Shown here: in pieces, positions 32,600-45,626 of the stretch | How the letters are laid out: the number at the start of each line of letters is the position of its first letter | Numbering within the stretch: position 1 is the stretch's first letter | Origin: Phaeotremella fagi | Taxonomy: Eukaryota > Basidiomycota > Tremellomycetes > Tremellales > Phaeotremellaceae | Length of the DNA stretch: 64,000 bases | Direction: 5' to 3' | Assembly (NCBI GenBank): GCA_001599715.1 | Contig: BCHU01000016.1 | Coordinates: 229,436 to 293,435, forward strand | Translations under genes and position numbers: made by a program | Notes under the pieces: generated by a model | Told to the model about the DNA's origin: nothing | The model's database searches: none | Seen by the model: the letters and a program-made list of their open reading frames with translations, nothing else

Positions 32600-34736
32600 A
32601 TGGGTGGTTTCTTTAACATCATCGAAGATCGTCCAACTCCAAAGGCTGTTTATAATGCCAGAATTTACTTTTTCGCCGCTGTAGCCTGTGCGTATATCTT
32701 GTTTGTTCGTGTCCAACGCTGACCTAATAATAGCCTGTGGTGCTATGGTTTTCGGTTACGATGGTGCTTTCTGTAAGTTACCATCATTTTTGATCTCAGG
32801 CACCTACTAAGATTCCCATAGTCGGTACCACCTACGCACAGACATCCTTCAAAAATCAATTCGGAATCACCAACATGTCTACCACCGATCAAACCAACAC
32901 CTCATCAAATATCACTTCATCCTATCTCGCCGCTGCTTTCTTTGGTGCTTTCTTCGCCTGGCCTGTCATGGAAGGTCTTGGTAGAAGAGTTGGTATTCAA
33001 GTCGCTTCAGTCATCTTCTTCATCGGTGCAATCTGTATGATTCCAGCCTCCGGTAATATCGGATTAATCTGTGAGTAAATCATATATAAATCGTCCTTCA
33101 ACTAACATCGTTAGACGCTGGACGTGTCTTGACTGGTTTCGCCGCTGGTGCTTTAACAGCTATCATCCCTACTTACGTCTCTGAAACCAGTCCTCCACCG
33201 ATTCGTGGTCAATTAACTGGTTGTTTCGAAATCGCTTACCAAACTGGTTCCTTGGTAGGATTCTGGATCAACTACGGTATCGCCCAACACATTTCTCCAT
33301 CTTCCAACTTGTGCTGGCAAATCCCAATGGCTGTTCAATTGATCCCAGGTGGTCTTTTGGCTGTAGGGTCATTCTTCCTTTGCGAATCACCAGCTCTTCT
33401 CCTCAGAAAAGGAAAAGACGAAATCGCCCTCAAAAACTTGTCTTACCTCAGAAACCTCCCCGCTGAACACACTTATATTCAAGAAGAGGTAGGTTTCATC
33501 AAAGCGAGAATGGAAGATGAACTCGCCATGTCTAACGGTGAAACTGGTTTGAGAGGTTATCTACGTGGTGCTTTCAAAGAACTCAAGGCTAAACACATGA
33601 GACACAGACTCATCATCACCTTCAACATGTTCTTGTGGCAAAACTTTTCAGGTGCCGCTGTCATCAACTACTACTCCCCAACTCTCTTCAAAGCTATCGG
33701 TGTCTCTGACTACAACCTCTACACTGGTATCTACGGTCTTGTCAAGGCTGTCGGTTCTTTCATCTTCTTCGCTTTGATCGTCGACAGATCCGGTAGAAGA
33801 ATCCCTTGGTTAATTTCATCTTCAACTTGTGCCGCTTTCCTTCTCTACCTTGCCATCTTCACCAAACTTTCAAACGGTTCAACGACTCCTTCACCAGGTG
33901 GACAAGGTGCTCTTGCGTTCATCATGTTGTACGCGCTTTTCTGGTGAGTAGGGGTTTAATCTCTTTTCAAATCATCAAATCTATTGAGAATGAGCAAAAG
34001 TGGTCTATTTGAGACCTTTTTGACTCTATCTCCTTCGTTTTGGCTCCTTTTTGATTCATCTTTTCACGGCTATACGCCTTCCTGTGTCGCATCTTTCTGA
34101 ATTACCTCTTTCCAGCCCTATTTATGTGGCAGATTACTGATAAATCGCGTTTTTAGGTCTTTCGGCGGTAACGGTCTTCCCTGGATCGTTTCTTCCGAAA
34201 TCTTCCCTTCCCGACTTCGTTCTCTCACCGGAGCTTACTCTGCAATGGTTCAATGGCTTGCTTCATTTGCATCAACAAAGTAGGCCTTTTTCACTTGTTT
34301 AACGCTTCTTTTCGAGCAGGAAATGCTCAAAAACATCGATTTTTGCGATATTTTTGTCATTTCCTGTTTTCGACATTTTCCCCTGTACTCCCCCCTTTGA
34401 CTTTTTTTCATGACTGACACCGCCTTTCGCAGTGCCTTCCCACACATCTACGTCTCATCGATGGGAACATGGGGAGCTTTCCTTTTCTTCTCAATGTGTT
34501 GTGTCGCCACTTTCATCTTCACCTACATCTGGGTTCCCGAAACCAAAGCAATCCCAATCGAATGTATGGAAACCTTGTTCTCTGGACCAGTCAGACATGC
34601 AGCTTGGCGTCAACGCAAAGTCTACCCTCCATACGGTATGCCCCCTCTTCCAGAAAGTATCCTTTCACACGAAAAGGACATTCACGGAGAGGGTAAACTC
34701 CCAATCGACACTCAAGTCGAACACTCTGAGATTTAA
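32600..34736 (+). CDS. MFS sugar/quinate transporter (quinate-permease-like)
   Basis: Twelve-helix major-facilitator sugar transporter of the plasma membrane. The N-terminus MGGFFNIIEDRPTPKAVYNA is the IEDRPTP...VYN block seen at the start of fungal quinate permeases (QutD-like). Sugar-transporter signatures: EGLGRRVGIQ (G-R-[KR]), YAGRVLTGFAAGALTAIIPTY, YVSETSPPPIRGQL (E-x-[AS]-P-x-x-x-R-G), FWINYGI, a CESPALLLRKGK block, IVDRSGRRIPW, and near the C-terminus YIWVPETKAIPIECME (PET-K...E). Two introns near the 3' part are long for this locus (about 213 nt at 33943-34156 and 155 nt at 34278-34432), while the others are short. Quinate rather than hexose is the better guess from the N-terminus. 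No shikimate/quinate catabolic gene is next to it. Confidence 0.85.
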
Positions 34737-35027
34737 TTCGTTTAGTTTCTAGTACTTCTATAGGTTTATTATGCACACTTTAATTCGTATTGCTGTGATG
34801 GCTATGCAGTGAGATGAGATTAAGACGGCCATGAGACGACTCCTTTGTCGGTGTTTGTCTGACGAGAGCGTTACGCCACTGACGGAGTTGAGCGATTTGT
34901 TTATGGGTGTATTTATAGAAACACAGCTTTCTTGTTCTCTTGGTTATTGGATTAAGATCTATACTTATATATATCGACCATAGATCGTCCCAAGCAACTC
35001 CTCTTCACACTACTCTCACCTCTCAAC

Positions 35028-37330
35028 ATGAAAGCATCAGACGATAACGTTGCAAAGTTCTTAGCTTTCGCTTCAGAAGCTACTCATGGTCAAGCCATCG
35101 AGTTTCTCGAGGTTAGTTTCTGTAAATACCTCAATCTAACTTGTAGCACGCAGAAACCATCTCAGAAGCTGTCGAACAGTATTTCAATAATCCCAGCAAG
35201 TACCTTCAACCCTCACAACCGAAACGAGTCTCTCAGAATGGCAGTGGGAAGAACGACGGGACCAGACATTATGATTCCCCTGCCGATTCTGGATCCACTT
35301 CCACTTTCTTGCCACCTTCTTACCCTGCTCCTTCAGCCAGGCAGGCTCGTCATAGTTACACAAACGCTGTTATCCAAGCCGGTGATGCTAGAGCAAGGGA
35401 CGAAGTGAGTTTAGGTTTCCAACCTTACTGACAGGTTTAGCAACAAATACAAAATATGCTTCAAAATGTGCAACTTCAGTATCGAATCTATAACAGTGAT
35501 ATAGAACCCGAACATGAATGTGAATATTACTGTAACTGCTCCATCCATCAGTATAAACGGGCAAAATACAGTCGACTACCTGTACAGGATATGTGGTCGA
35601 GAGCGGTGATGTACCCAGGTGAGTACCGTTCGATTACCAAACTGACATCGTAGGGGAAAAGGCCTATAACGATGTATTTCAACAGAGTCTGTTCTCTGGT
35701 AATCCATACACCAACAGAGTCATCTCTCCTTACAACAACTTTATGTCATTCGGTGGAATACCTTCCCTCAGTGCCCGTTATCACGAACAATCAGTTATGC
35801 AGACGATATCACTCAACGCTAAACTCAATCGAGAAGCTCAAGCGGCAATCGACGATAAAGAACCAAAGATCAACATCTGGGAATCTGAATTATCTCTAGA
35901 TAAATTAGCAATCGACGAGAAAGGTTCAGCCAGCGGTTCAGGTTACAGTACACCTGCAAGTACCACCTCAAAATCCAAGTTTTCTGGTCTCAAAAGCGCT
36001 CTGAACATCAAAACCCCTGAACAGAAGATTGCGAAGAAAATGGACAAGATGAAAGCTCACTCTGATGAGATTAGAGCATCCATCGAAACTGAAGAACGAG
36101 GTAGATGGCCGGATCAAAATTGGCGAGACATTGTCGCAGCTTACCAGGCAAAGGTTGGAATGACGGAGAAAATTCTCCACCTCAGGACACATCAACCGAT
36201 CCAGTATCTCCACTTGCTACGAGCTGGTTACTTTGAACCTATTCCAGTAGCCTGGGCTAATCTCGCATCGAATCCTCTCAAGTTTTCAATCGAATCCGCC
36301 AGTGGATGGAGAGGAATCACACCTGCTTGGAGAGGGTACGAGGATACAGCGGAAGAGCGATTGTACTGGGTATTGAACCACCGTGCTGGTAGCGCAGGAA
36401 CACGCATGAAACCAGACATGATCTCTGAACTCGAAATGGCAAGGAAACGAATGGCTTCCGCTGTTGAACCCCCTCCAGCATATTTCGATCCAGAAGATAC
36501 ATGTCACGTTCAACACACATCAGAGGGTTACTCTAAACAGGTCATGCCACCACCTTTCCATGCCTACGACACTGAAGGTTCAGTCCCTGATGATACCATG
36601 GTGTTGTTGGATGTTTCTGGCTCTATGGATTTCCAACCTCTCCGTCCTGTCTATGACAGATATCTTATTACTGATTATGTTAAATCGACGCAACCAAAGA
36701 ACAAAGGTGAGGTTTCTGACTTGAGCTTTACTGACAGCAGACGTTGCAAAGTCAATCACACGTAGATTCACCGATGCCATGGCACACCACGATCACAACA
36801 ACAAGGGTTATTCTTTGATCACCTTCTCAAGTTCAGCCAATTACATTGGGGAAATCAATCATAAAAACTTTGACGCCATGTGGAAGAATGTAAAACTTGG
36901 TGGTGGAACTCGTGTAATGACAGGATGGCAGAAGGTTAAAGAGCTGCATTTCAAGAAACATTCCGAATCAGCAACTTACCATCCTGTGTATGGATGGCAA
37001 GCAGGACCACAGACTCCAATGCTACGACTACTGCTACTTCTGGATGGTGAAGCTACGGACATGGACGAATTCGAACTTGACATCCTAGCAATGTCCTGGG
37101 TTCACGTCACTATCTTCTTGATAGGAGTTGATGGCTGTCCTCATCATCATAGACACGCCAATGAGTTGCAAAGAATCAGTGAAGTCAATCATCACGTTTC
37201 CTTTGTGGACGCCCAGGGTAATACACCAGAACGATTTGTAACTCATGAATTGTTGAAACGTCACTTGGGACAGGATATTAGTATGTCACAGTTTCAAGAA
37301 ATGGAACAATTACCTGTGTACAAAGCTTAG
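35028..37330 (+). CDS. vWA-domain protein with N-terminal UBA-like helix bundle
   Basis: The N-terminus (FLAFASEATHGQAIEFLE + HAETISEAVEQYFNNP) matches the UBA/TAP-C pattern of A..FL...-x-I..AV..YF, a possible ubiquitin-binding helix bundle. A Ser/Pro-rich linker follows, then an exon with Cys/His-rich CEYYCNCSIHQYK and a long middle region. From about residue 430 comes the von Willebrand A domain: TMVLLDVSGSMDFQPLR gives a perfect DxSxS MIDAS motif, and RLLLLLDGEATDMDEFEL supplies the second acidic site. Then YSLITFSSS and a His-rich HHHRHANELQ. Total about 690 residues, intracellular, no signal peptide. Metal-dependent protein binding through the MIDAS is expected for the domain; a partner is unknown. 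Stop TAG at 37330. Confidence 0.8.
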
Positions 37331-37440
37331 TTGAAGTCTCGGGGTTATATTGTAGATTATGTATTCTGTTGCTGTGCGTGATTTGCGGTTCACATGACGC
37401 CAGGAGTCGTCAATTGTATTTTCAAACAAGTATTGTGCAA

Positions 37441-37485
37441 TGCAACGCCTTCTCTTCAAGGCGTTGCAATGAAGGCGTTGCAATG
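37441..37485. promoter_or_regulatory. tandem and inverted repeats in the MET17 promoter
   Basis: Two exact adjacent 14-bp copies of AAGGCGTTGCAATG (37458-37471 and 37472-37485), plus an inverted 11-bp copy TGCAACGCCTT at 37441-37451. They lie about 90-130 bp upstream of the MET17 start and contain TTGCAAT, a bZIP-type half-site look-alike. Confidence 0.55.
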
Positions 37486-37536
37486 CATTGTAACAGCGGA
37501 AAGGATCTGCCAAGAGTGTGTCGATTCAGTATATAA

Positions 37537-39258
<1,722 letters not shown>

Positions 39259-39507
39259 TATTAAGGAAACGATCCAAGGGTTCGAAGTGAACTGCAACAA
39301 TGTGTAAAGATAGGGAGATATGTGTTCTGTACGATGAATGAAGGGAGTGATTTCGTCCTTGGCCTCGTGACCTTAGTGTAGAGACCTTAGTGTAGACAAC
39401 ATCGGACAATTCATGTGATACTTGATACAGACAGCACATTCACAAAACAAGCTTGCCTAAGCAGACTTTCACAAACACGATTGTGTTGATTGTCAATTGT
39501 TAAGAGC

Positions 39508-40405
39508 TCAGTAGATGTTGACCACTGACAAGACAAAGACTGCTATTCCCACTACCCAAGGGCTTACCCCAAACTGTACACCAGCCCCTGAGGTCTTCGT
39601 TGTGGACGATGATACGTTTGATGTCGTTGCTGCAATCGACGCCGTTGGCTAGTATACATCAGAACAGTTGCTTCACCACTCATGTTAAAACTTACAGAGT
39701 TAGCTGTCACTTGTACCAAGCGGGCGGTCGTAACAGAAACAAGAGGGAAAGGAGTGAGACCTGGCCAGTTAGACAAGGAAACCGTAGCGTTTGCCGTCCA
39801 AGTTGTGTAATACGGACCACTGACGTCAGCACAACTCATCGATTAATTCTTACGTAGTCGTTGGAACAGCAGTGATGGTTGTCGCCCCCGTTACTGACAC
39901 GTTGGCTTGATTGCAGACCCTACTGAGATTCGCTAGCATGGCATTGGCTTGAGTCTGATTGACCAGACCAAAGGAACCTCTGTTAGCTAGACCACTTGTA
40001 GGTGCTGCGGTCAAAGACGTGTTGGTATGATATCCAAAGGGTCTCTCATCGCCATTTGCAACGATGCAGTTGAGACATTGATCCAACTGGTCGTAATTTG
40101 TTTGATTACAAGAGAATGGGATACAGTTTGTGGTATTGAACTGAGCTCCATTGGGGAGTGTGGAGTTGACAAAGCAGCCACTGAAATGTTATTGAATCTA
40201 CCAGTTTGGACACTTACTAATAGCTGCCCAAAACTGTCCAACAGCCTTCATCGCAGGCAATAGGAATTGTTGATTCAAGTGAAGAAGGGTTCTTTTGCGG
40301 TCCAGCTGGGAACAGTGTTACAGTGACGATAGTAGGGGAGGAGGAAACTTGTGAGCGAACGGTTGTTGCGCAGAGTGCAGCGATTAGTATTAAATAATGT
40401 AACAT
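39508..40405 (-). CDS. secreted Cys-containing GPI-type cell-surface protein
   Basis: The start at 40405 gives a signal peptide (MLHYLILIAALCATTVRS, likely cut after it). The mature part has a Cys-rich segment (CDEGCW, GCFVNSTLPNG, NCIPFSCNQ, LDQCLNCIV) and many Asn-x-Ser/Thr sites. A Ser/Thr-rich stretch spliced in frame follows (acceptor TATACTAG near 39651), ending in the hydrophobic tail GVSPWVVGIAVFVLSVVNIY and TGA at 39508. The hydrophobic C-terminus after a Ser/Thr stalk suits GPI anchoring. The Cys pattern is reminiscent of fungal secreted proteins, but no CFEM-type eight-Cys spacing is certain. It is tandem with a laccase-like gene; function unknown. Confidence 0.72.
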
Positions 40406-40805
40406 CGTAGAATGTCAAGGCAAACAACAAATATCCACCTACTTATATACTTCTCAGGATCTCAATCTTGGAGCTCCAGTAAGGAACGGCTCCAGCAGCG
40501 CCTTGTTTCCAGTGCTAAAATCGGCAGGACACCTACGGCCGAAATATTTGGCTTGGCATAAGGAATAAAGAGCGACGGAAGTAGATGGGCGTATGGTCAG
40601 GGGCTCACTGTTCAGGAGCATTCGAAGATGGAGTTGGCTGTATTATGCGAAACCTCACGGTACATTGATGATGTCATGATCGACAGTCCTCTTTCAGTTA
40701 ACAAATAGATGGCGGTCTTATTTAGGAAATGCTGTTCAGCTTCCATTGTTTAGCATTACATGTGATACTTTGTCTATAAACCTTTTGTGCCTGTCTAATG
40801 TTCCC
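40406..40805. other. intergenic
   Basis: Promoter of the surface-protein gene and 3' flank of the laccase-like gene; no gene seen. Confidence 0.45.
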
Positions 40806-43310
40806 TCAGAATCCAATCTTGCCATCGTAAGCACAATTGCCTTGAAGATCTGCTGGAATTTGGAACTGGGAGATTTTGTCTGGCAAGGATGTGATTGACA
40901 TCAAAAGGCCTAGATTGGTAAGTCTAAGCTCCGGAGTCGGACTCACCGATCGACAAATGCCACGCCAAATGACAATGAAGAGCTACATGAATGTCAGTGA
41001 GATTACCATACGATTGTGTTGCAAATACATACTCCAGACTCCGGCTGAAGTAAGGTCAGTAAGCTATATTTCATTTTCACTCACGATTATCTGTTATAAA
41101 TCGCAGGGTAACATGACCGTATGAAGGGATTTGGACCACGTCTCGCCTAAAACATTAATCAACGATGGTCCCACAATTCTATTACCCACCTCATCGGGTT
41201 CGTCGTGTTGAAAGTACTACTATCCCCATAGAAACCGGTGTCACCTTGTGACATGACCCAGAACTCGTGTCCATGTAAATGGAAAGGATGCGTTCCATCA
41301 TCTTGACTGTTCAAAGTAAGATCCATGACTGTTATACCAGGTGCCACGATGTTTGTCTGAGACCAGGCAGAGTACGTCGAGGCTGAAACTGATTTGTTGA
41401 CCATGTCAAAGACGTTGGCTTGACCGGGAGATTCTGGGTTCCAAGAAGATTCGTTGATGAAAGCGAGTTTTTGATTGACTGAGGTTAGGACAAAGGGATG
41501 ATACAAGACTTACTGCTGGTATACTGCATCAAGAACTGGACCATGTTGGATCTAAAGTCAGCGATGGCATAAATCTTTACCTACACAGTGGGCATGGGGG
41601 CATCCTTTTTGTCGAAGGGCACAAATTGTGTTCTACCGTCGACGTCACTTAAACCGAGATCAGGTGCTGGAGAGTCTGCGGGTAGAGTTGTTTGAGCAAC
41701 TCCAGTGTATCGCAGTACAGACAGGGTCGTAAAGTTTGCCTTGAGAGTCAGTGTGTGTTTCCTCACGAAACTTACAGAGGGGTTATCATACGTCGTTTGA
41801 TCGTCCGCCAACGTAGATCGGATCCAGTAAGCCCCAGGAGTCTGATCAGTTCGTAAAATGACACTGTAACGTTGAGCGACTTCGATTGATACACCGTCAA
41901 CAACCACTGGTTCAACTGCTGTTCCATCGGCTTCGACCACTGTCAAGTTGTGACCGTCGACCGAGAATCGAAGAGTAGTGAAAGATCCAGAATTGATCAA
42001 TCTCAATCTGTAGACAGAGTTGGGTTGTAACGTGAGGTTGTAGTAGGTGGTTGGGTTCGAGCCGCAGTACGTTGTTGAGGCGTAATACGTTCCGTCTGAA
42101 GTAGCTCGTATAGTGAGATCCTTCACATCCTCCTCTTCTTCGTCCCCTTCTCCTTTTCTCTTGTGTCTCTTTCGTTTTCGCTCAGCTTGATTCAGATCCG
42201 TCGGGGGTGTATAGGCACACGTTGCTTGTGAGACCCCATTGATCATTCTAGAATCGTTAGAGACATTCGTTACCCAACCTACCCTCCATCTGGTACAGGT
42301 TCGTCTCCAGGGTTTCCAGTCAACCCAGTACCAACCGCAATGTATCTCCAAAGGAACGCCATGGCTTCTGTCTGATAGTAGTCATTCAATGTGAAAGTCA
42401 CCTCGTTTCCAGCTGGATATGGAATGACGTTCATCGCGGTTTCGTTGGCTCCGTGGGTGATAAGAGCACCATATAATCCATCGGTATATTGAAGCGATCT
42501 ATGAGCGTGATACCAACTGGTTTGTGTGGATTGAACGGCTAACTGTCAGTTCATTCTTTGTCTTGAACCCACTCCAGTTGTACTGCATAGATTGTCCTGG
42601 CGGGATACCACATTGCTGCTTGATCAGAACTGGTCACTTTTTCCACCCACTGTTATTCCATATGTGCCGTCCATAAAGTTGGTTCCGTTTTGGAACTGCC
42701 CATGCCAATGGATGGCGGTTTCATTTGTCATGTTGTTGTAGACATTGAACTGGGGTCAGATAGAGTAAACTTTTATCCTCACTATCAGTGTGTCACCCAT
42801 GTTTGCGTGTACGGCCGGACCCGGACTTTGACCTTAAAGTCAGCAATGATTTCAACACTACCCACCGTTGATGGTTATAAGATTCCTTCCTAATGCTCCT
42901 GGTGATGCGAAGCCTTCGCTGATGGCTAACGTCAGCTTGATCTTCAAGTATCACCTACTCCAGTTGAACGTTCTAATCTGTGGAGCAGCTCCGACAACGA
43001 ATCCTGTTTCCCATAGTAGAGTATCGGTATGGTTCCATAAAGTTGAGGTTGAGACTGAACTGTAGTTGAACGCGGTCCAGTTGGCCTGCGTAGGGTATAC
43101 TATAGAGCTAGAACTAGATGAAGATGATGATTTTCGTGTGAGTCCTATGGCAAGACCTAAAATCAAGGCCAAAGCTACCACTGCTACCACGGCAGCTATG
43201 ATCCATTTTCTACGACTGGACTTGTTATCGGGGACATTGGTCTCCATCAAACTCCTCCTCTCAGCCATGTCATCCCCAGCTATCGGTTCCAATTCGTATT
43301 CCTTGTCCAT
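40806..43310 (-). CDS. laccase-like multicopper oxidase with N-terminal membrane anchor
   Basis: All four copper-ligand blocks of a multicopper oxidase are present: AIHWHGQFQNGTNFMDG, WYHAHRSLQYTDGLYG, HPFHLHGHEFWVMSQG and LHCHLAWHL. The last has the L1-L4 pattern of laccase-like enzymes that oxidise phenols or metals with reduction of O2 to water. The N-terminus (start 43310, MDKEYELEPIAGDDMAERRS) has about 35 hydrophilic residues, then one helix (WIIAAVVAVVALALILGLAI) and a poly-Ser stalk, so it is a type II membrane protein rather than freely secreted. A highly charged insert (KRKRHKRKGEGDEEEEDVKD) interrupts the second cupredoxin domain. Many short introns; one is 35 nt (42248-42282). Stop TGA at 40806. 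Confidence 0.85.
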
Positions 43311-43831
43311 ATTGCTATGATACGTTGTGTCGTCCAGTTTTTGTAGCGACGTCTAGTCGAACGCGTCAAAACTGTTATGTCTAATTGTCTTTACATTTTC
43401 GAAAAAAAAAAGTCTTCCATCGGCAAAGTCCATGATACGCAGCGTGTAACAGAAACGTGGTTCCAGTGAATCCATAAATACAAACATCGAAGTACGCACG
43501 TTTGCGCTCCATCACCAATCATTTAAATCATGCTTCAACCTAACGTTTGAATTTGAGGTTTAAAAAGCTTCCCTCTGCGCCACCTGGAATTTTTATCCAA
43601 TTATAATGCGACCATTAGACTGTTAATTAATACCCTGAACTAGATGATTCTATTTATATACCACAAATTCCCTTCTTGGCGTGAATGCAACAACGTGTCT
43701 AAAAAAACCAGCGAGAAATTACACTCACACGAAAACAGGATTTTTTTCAGAATGCGACATTCAAAAGCAGCCATGTAAAGACTCAACCAATCGCTTTCTT
43801 CCCAATACACATCCAAAAAAAATAACAAAAA
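43311..43831. other. divergent promoter region
   Basis: Between the laccase-like gene (minus) and the acid phosphatase gene (plus). Contains an A-run at 43400-43410 and A-rich sequence just before the plus-strand start; no gene seen. Confidence 0.5.
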
Positions 43832-45424
43832 ATGGCCTCCGTACTTGCTTCAGTAGTCATCGCCGCTTCACTTGTCAGCACAGCCAACGCTGCTGTTGCT
43901 CAAGTTTACGCTAACCCAGCTCCATGTGCTGCCTGTACATCAGTCAACTAGTGAGTGATACTCGCATAGCACTCGTCTGACATTTAGCATTGGTGCCAAC
44001 AACGGATCTTTACCTGTTAAACCAGTTGTTCCAGGTTTGGCTTACGACCGTTTCATCCAGATCTGGCTCGAGGTGGGTTTAGTGAAGAGCACAGAGACTT
44101 ATAGATAGAACACCGATTTCGCTTCAGCTGCTGCCGACCCACACTTCCAAGCTTTGACCAAGCAAGGTATTCTGTTGACTCAATACAACGGTATCACCCA
44201 TCCATCTGAGCCCAATTATGTTGCCTCAGTCGCTGGTGACTTCTTCGGTATGGCCGACGACAACAACTACTGGATGCCAAACAACGTCACCAACATTGTT
44301 GACTTGTTAGAGACCAAATCAGTCTCATGGGCAACTTACCAAGAGAACATGCCAACAGACGCTTACCCATACGATTTCCCTCAAGTAGGTTCGGTTTTTT
44401 GAACACGACTGACCGCAGACCAACTACTTGAACGCTTCTGCCGGAAGTTACACTTACTACAAGAGAAAACACAACCCTCTTCAAATCATGAACAACATTG
44501 CTGGTAACGCCACCAGAGCCAAGAACTTGCGTAACTTGTAAGTCAACGATTTGACTCTTTCCTGACGACAGTAACGACTTTGCTGTCGACCTCAACGCCT
44601 CAGCCATCCCACAATGGGTCTATGTCACTCCAAACTTGGTCAACGATGCTCACGACACTGACCCTACCTTTGTCGGTAACTGGCTCAACTTCTGGCTCGC
44701 TCCATTGTTGAACAACACCAACTTCAATAACAACAGAACTTTGGTCTTGTTGACTTTCGATGAAAACGAATCTTACGGTATCCAAAACAACGTTTACACC
44801 TTGTTGTTGGGTGGTGCCGTCCCAAGTGCCCTCAAAGGTACCAACGATACCAGTTACTACACTCATTACTCTTCTCTCTCTTCCGTCGAGAACAATTGGG
44901 GTCTCCCAACCCTTGGACGTGGTGATGCCAACAAGACCATGGCTCGTGTCTGGAACTTCCAAGCCAACATCACCAACTACACCAACTACAACCCAACCGC
45001 CGCTGAAATCCCATTGACCAACTTGACTGGTGTCTTCACTGGTACTTGCAACAACAACTCATGGATCCCCATCCCAGCTCCTAACGTAAGTGATCAACGA
45101 TAAGCTTAACTGAACCTTTAGATTACCGCTGTCGGAGCTGGAAACGCTGGTGTCTTGTACAACGCCTCAATCACCAACACCGCTTTGACCTTCGCCGCCA
45201 TCACTCCTCTTAACTTGACTGCCATGAAGGTCAACAACCCTATCACCCTTGACCCAGAATTCCAAACTGTCTTGGGATTCTCCAACTCCAGTACCCCAAC
45301 CAGCAGCTCTGCTGCCTCAGGTACCTCCGCAGCCTCCACAACCGCTGCTAAATCATCTGCTTCCAAACAAGTCGGTGTCAGTCTTGCCGCTGTCTTGATG
45401 GTTGTTGTTGCTTGTGTCTTGTAA
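43832..45424 (+). CDS. PHOA-type secreted acid phosphatase (phosphoesterase family), GPI-anchored
   Basis: Phosphoesterase family (phospholipase C/PHOA type). Signal peptide MASVLASVVIAASLVSTANA, then FDRFIQIWLE-like start (YDRFIQIWLE + NTDFASAAADPHFQALTKQG) and the family hallmark ITHPSEPNYVASVAGDFFG. A metal-ligand block VNDAHDTDPTFVGNWL and LLTFDENESYG follow. Many N-glycosylation sites. The C-terminus is Ser/Thr-rich (TPTSSSAASGTSAASTT) and ends with a hydrophobic run (VSLAAVLMVVVACVL), so GPI anchoring is likely. Phosphate scavenging outside the cell is the expected role. Five short introns; gene starts at 43832 after AAAAA and ends TAA at 45424. Confidence 0.85.
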
Positions 45425-45626
45425 ATGGACGCAGCGATCTCTTGAATAAGTTGGGATGTAGCGGGGATGTGGTGGATTGTGGTGGAAGTAGTGGAAGTTG
45501 ATTGCGCGAGGGAATGATCTATTGCATTTTTGGCTTTATAGACTGCTATGAATTTTCATCTTCCACGGTTACGATTCTGCAAGCGTAGCGTGATCCCAAA
45601 AGCGCAATCCTAAATAACCAAAAGTT

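Noticed and set aside
42110..42190. Charged KRKR...EEEE stretch in the laccase-like gene as an unspliced intron
   Set aside because: No suitable GT...AG pair removes it in frame, so it is kept as coding, with reservation.
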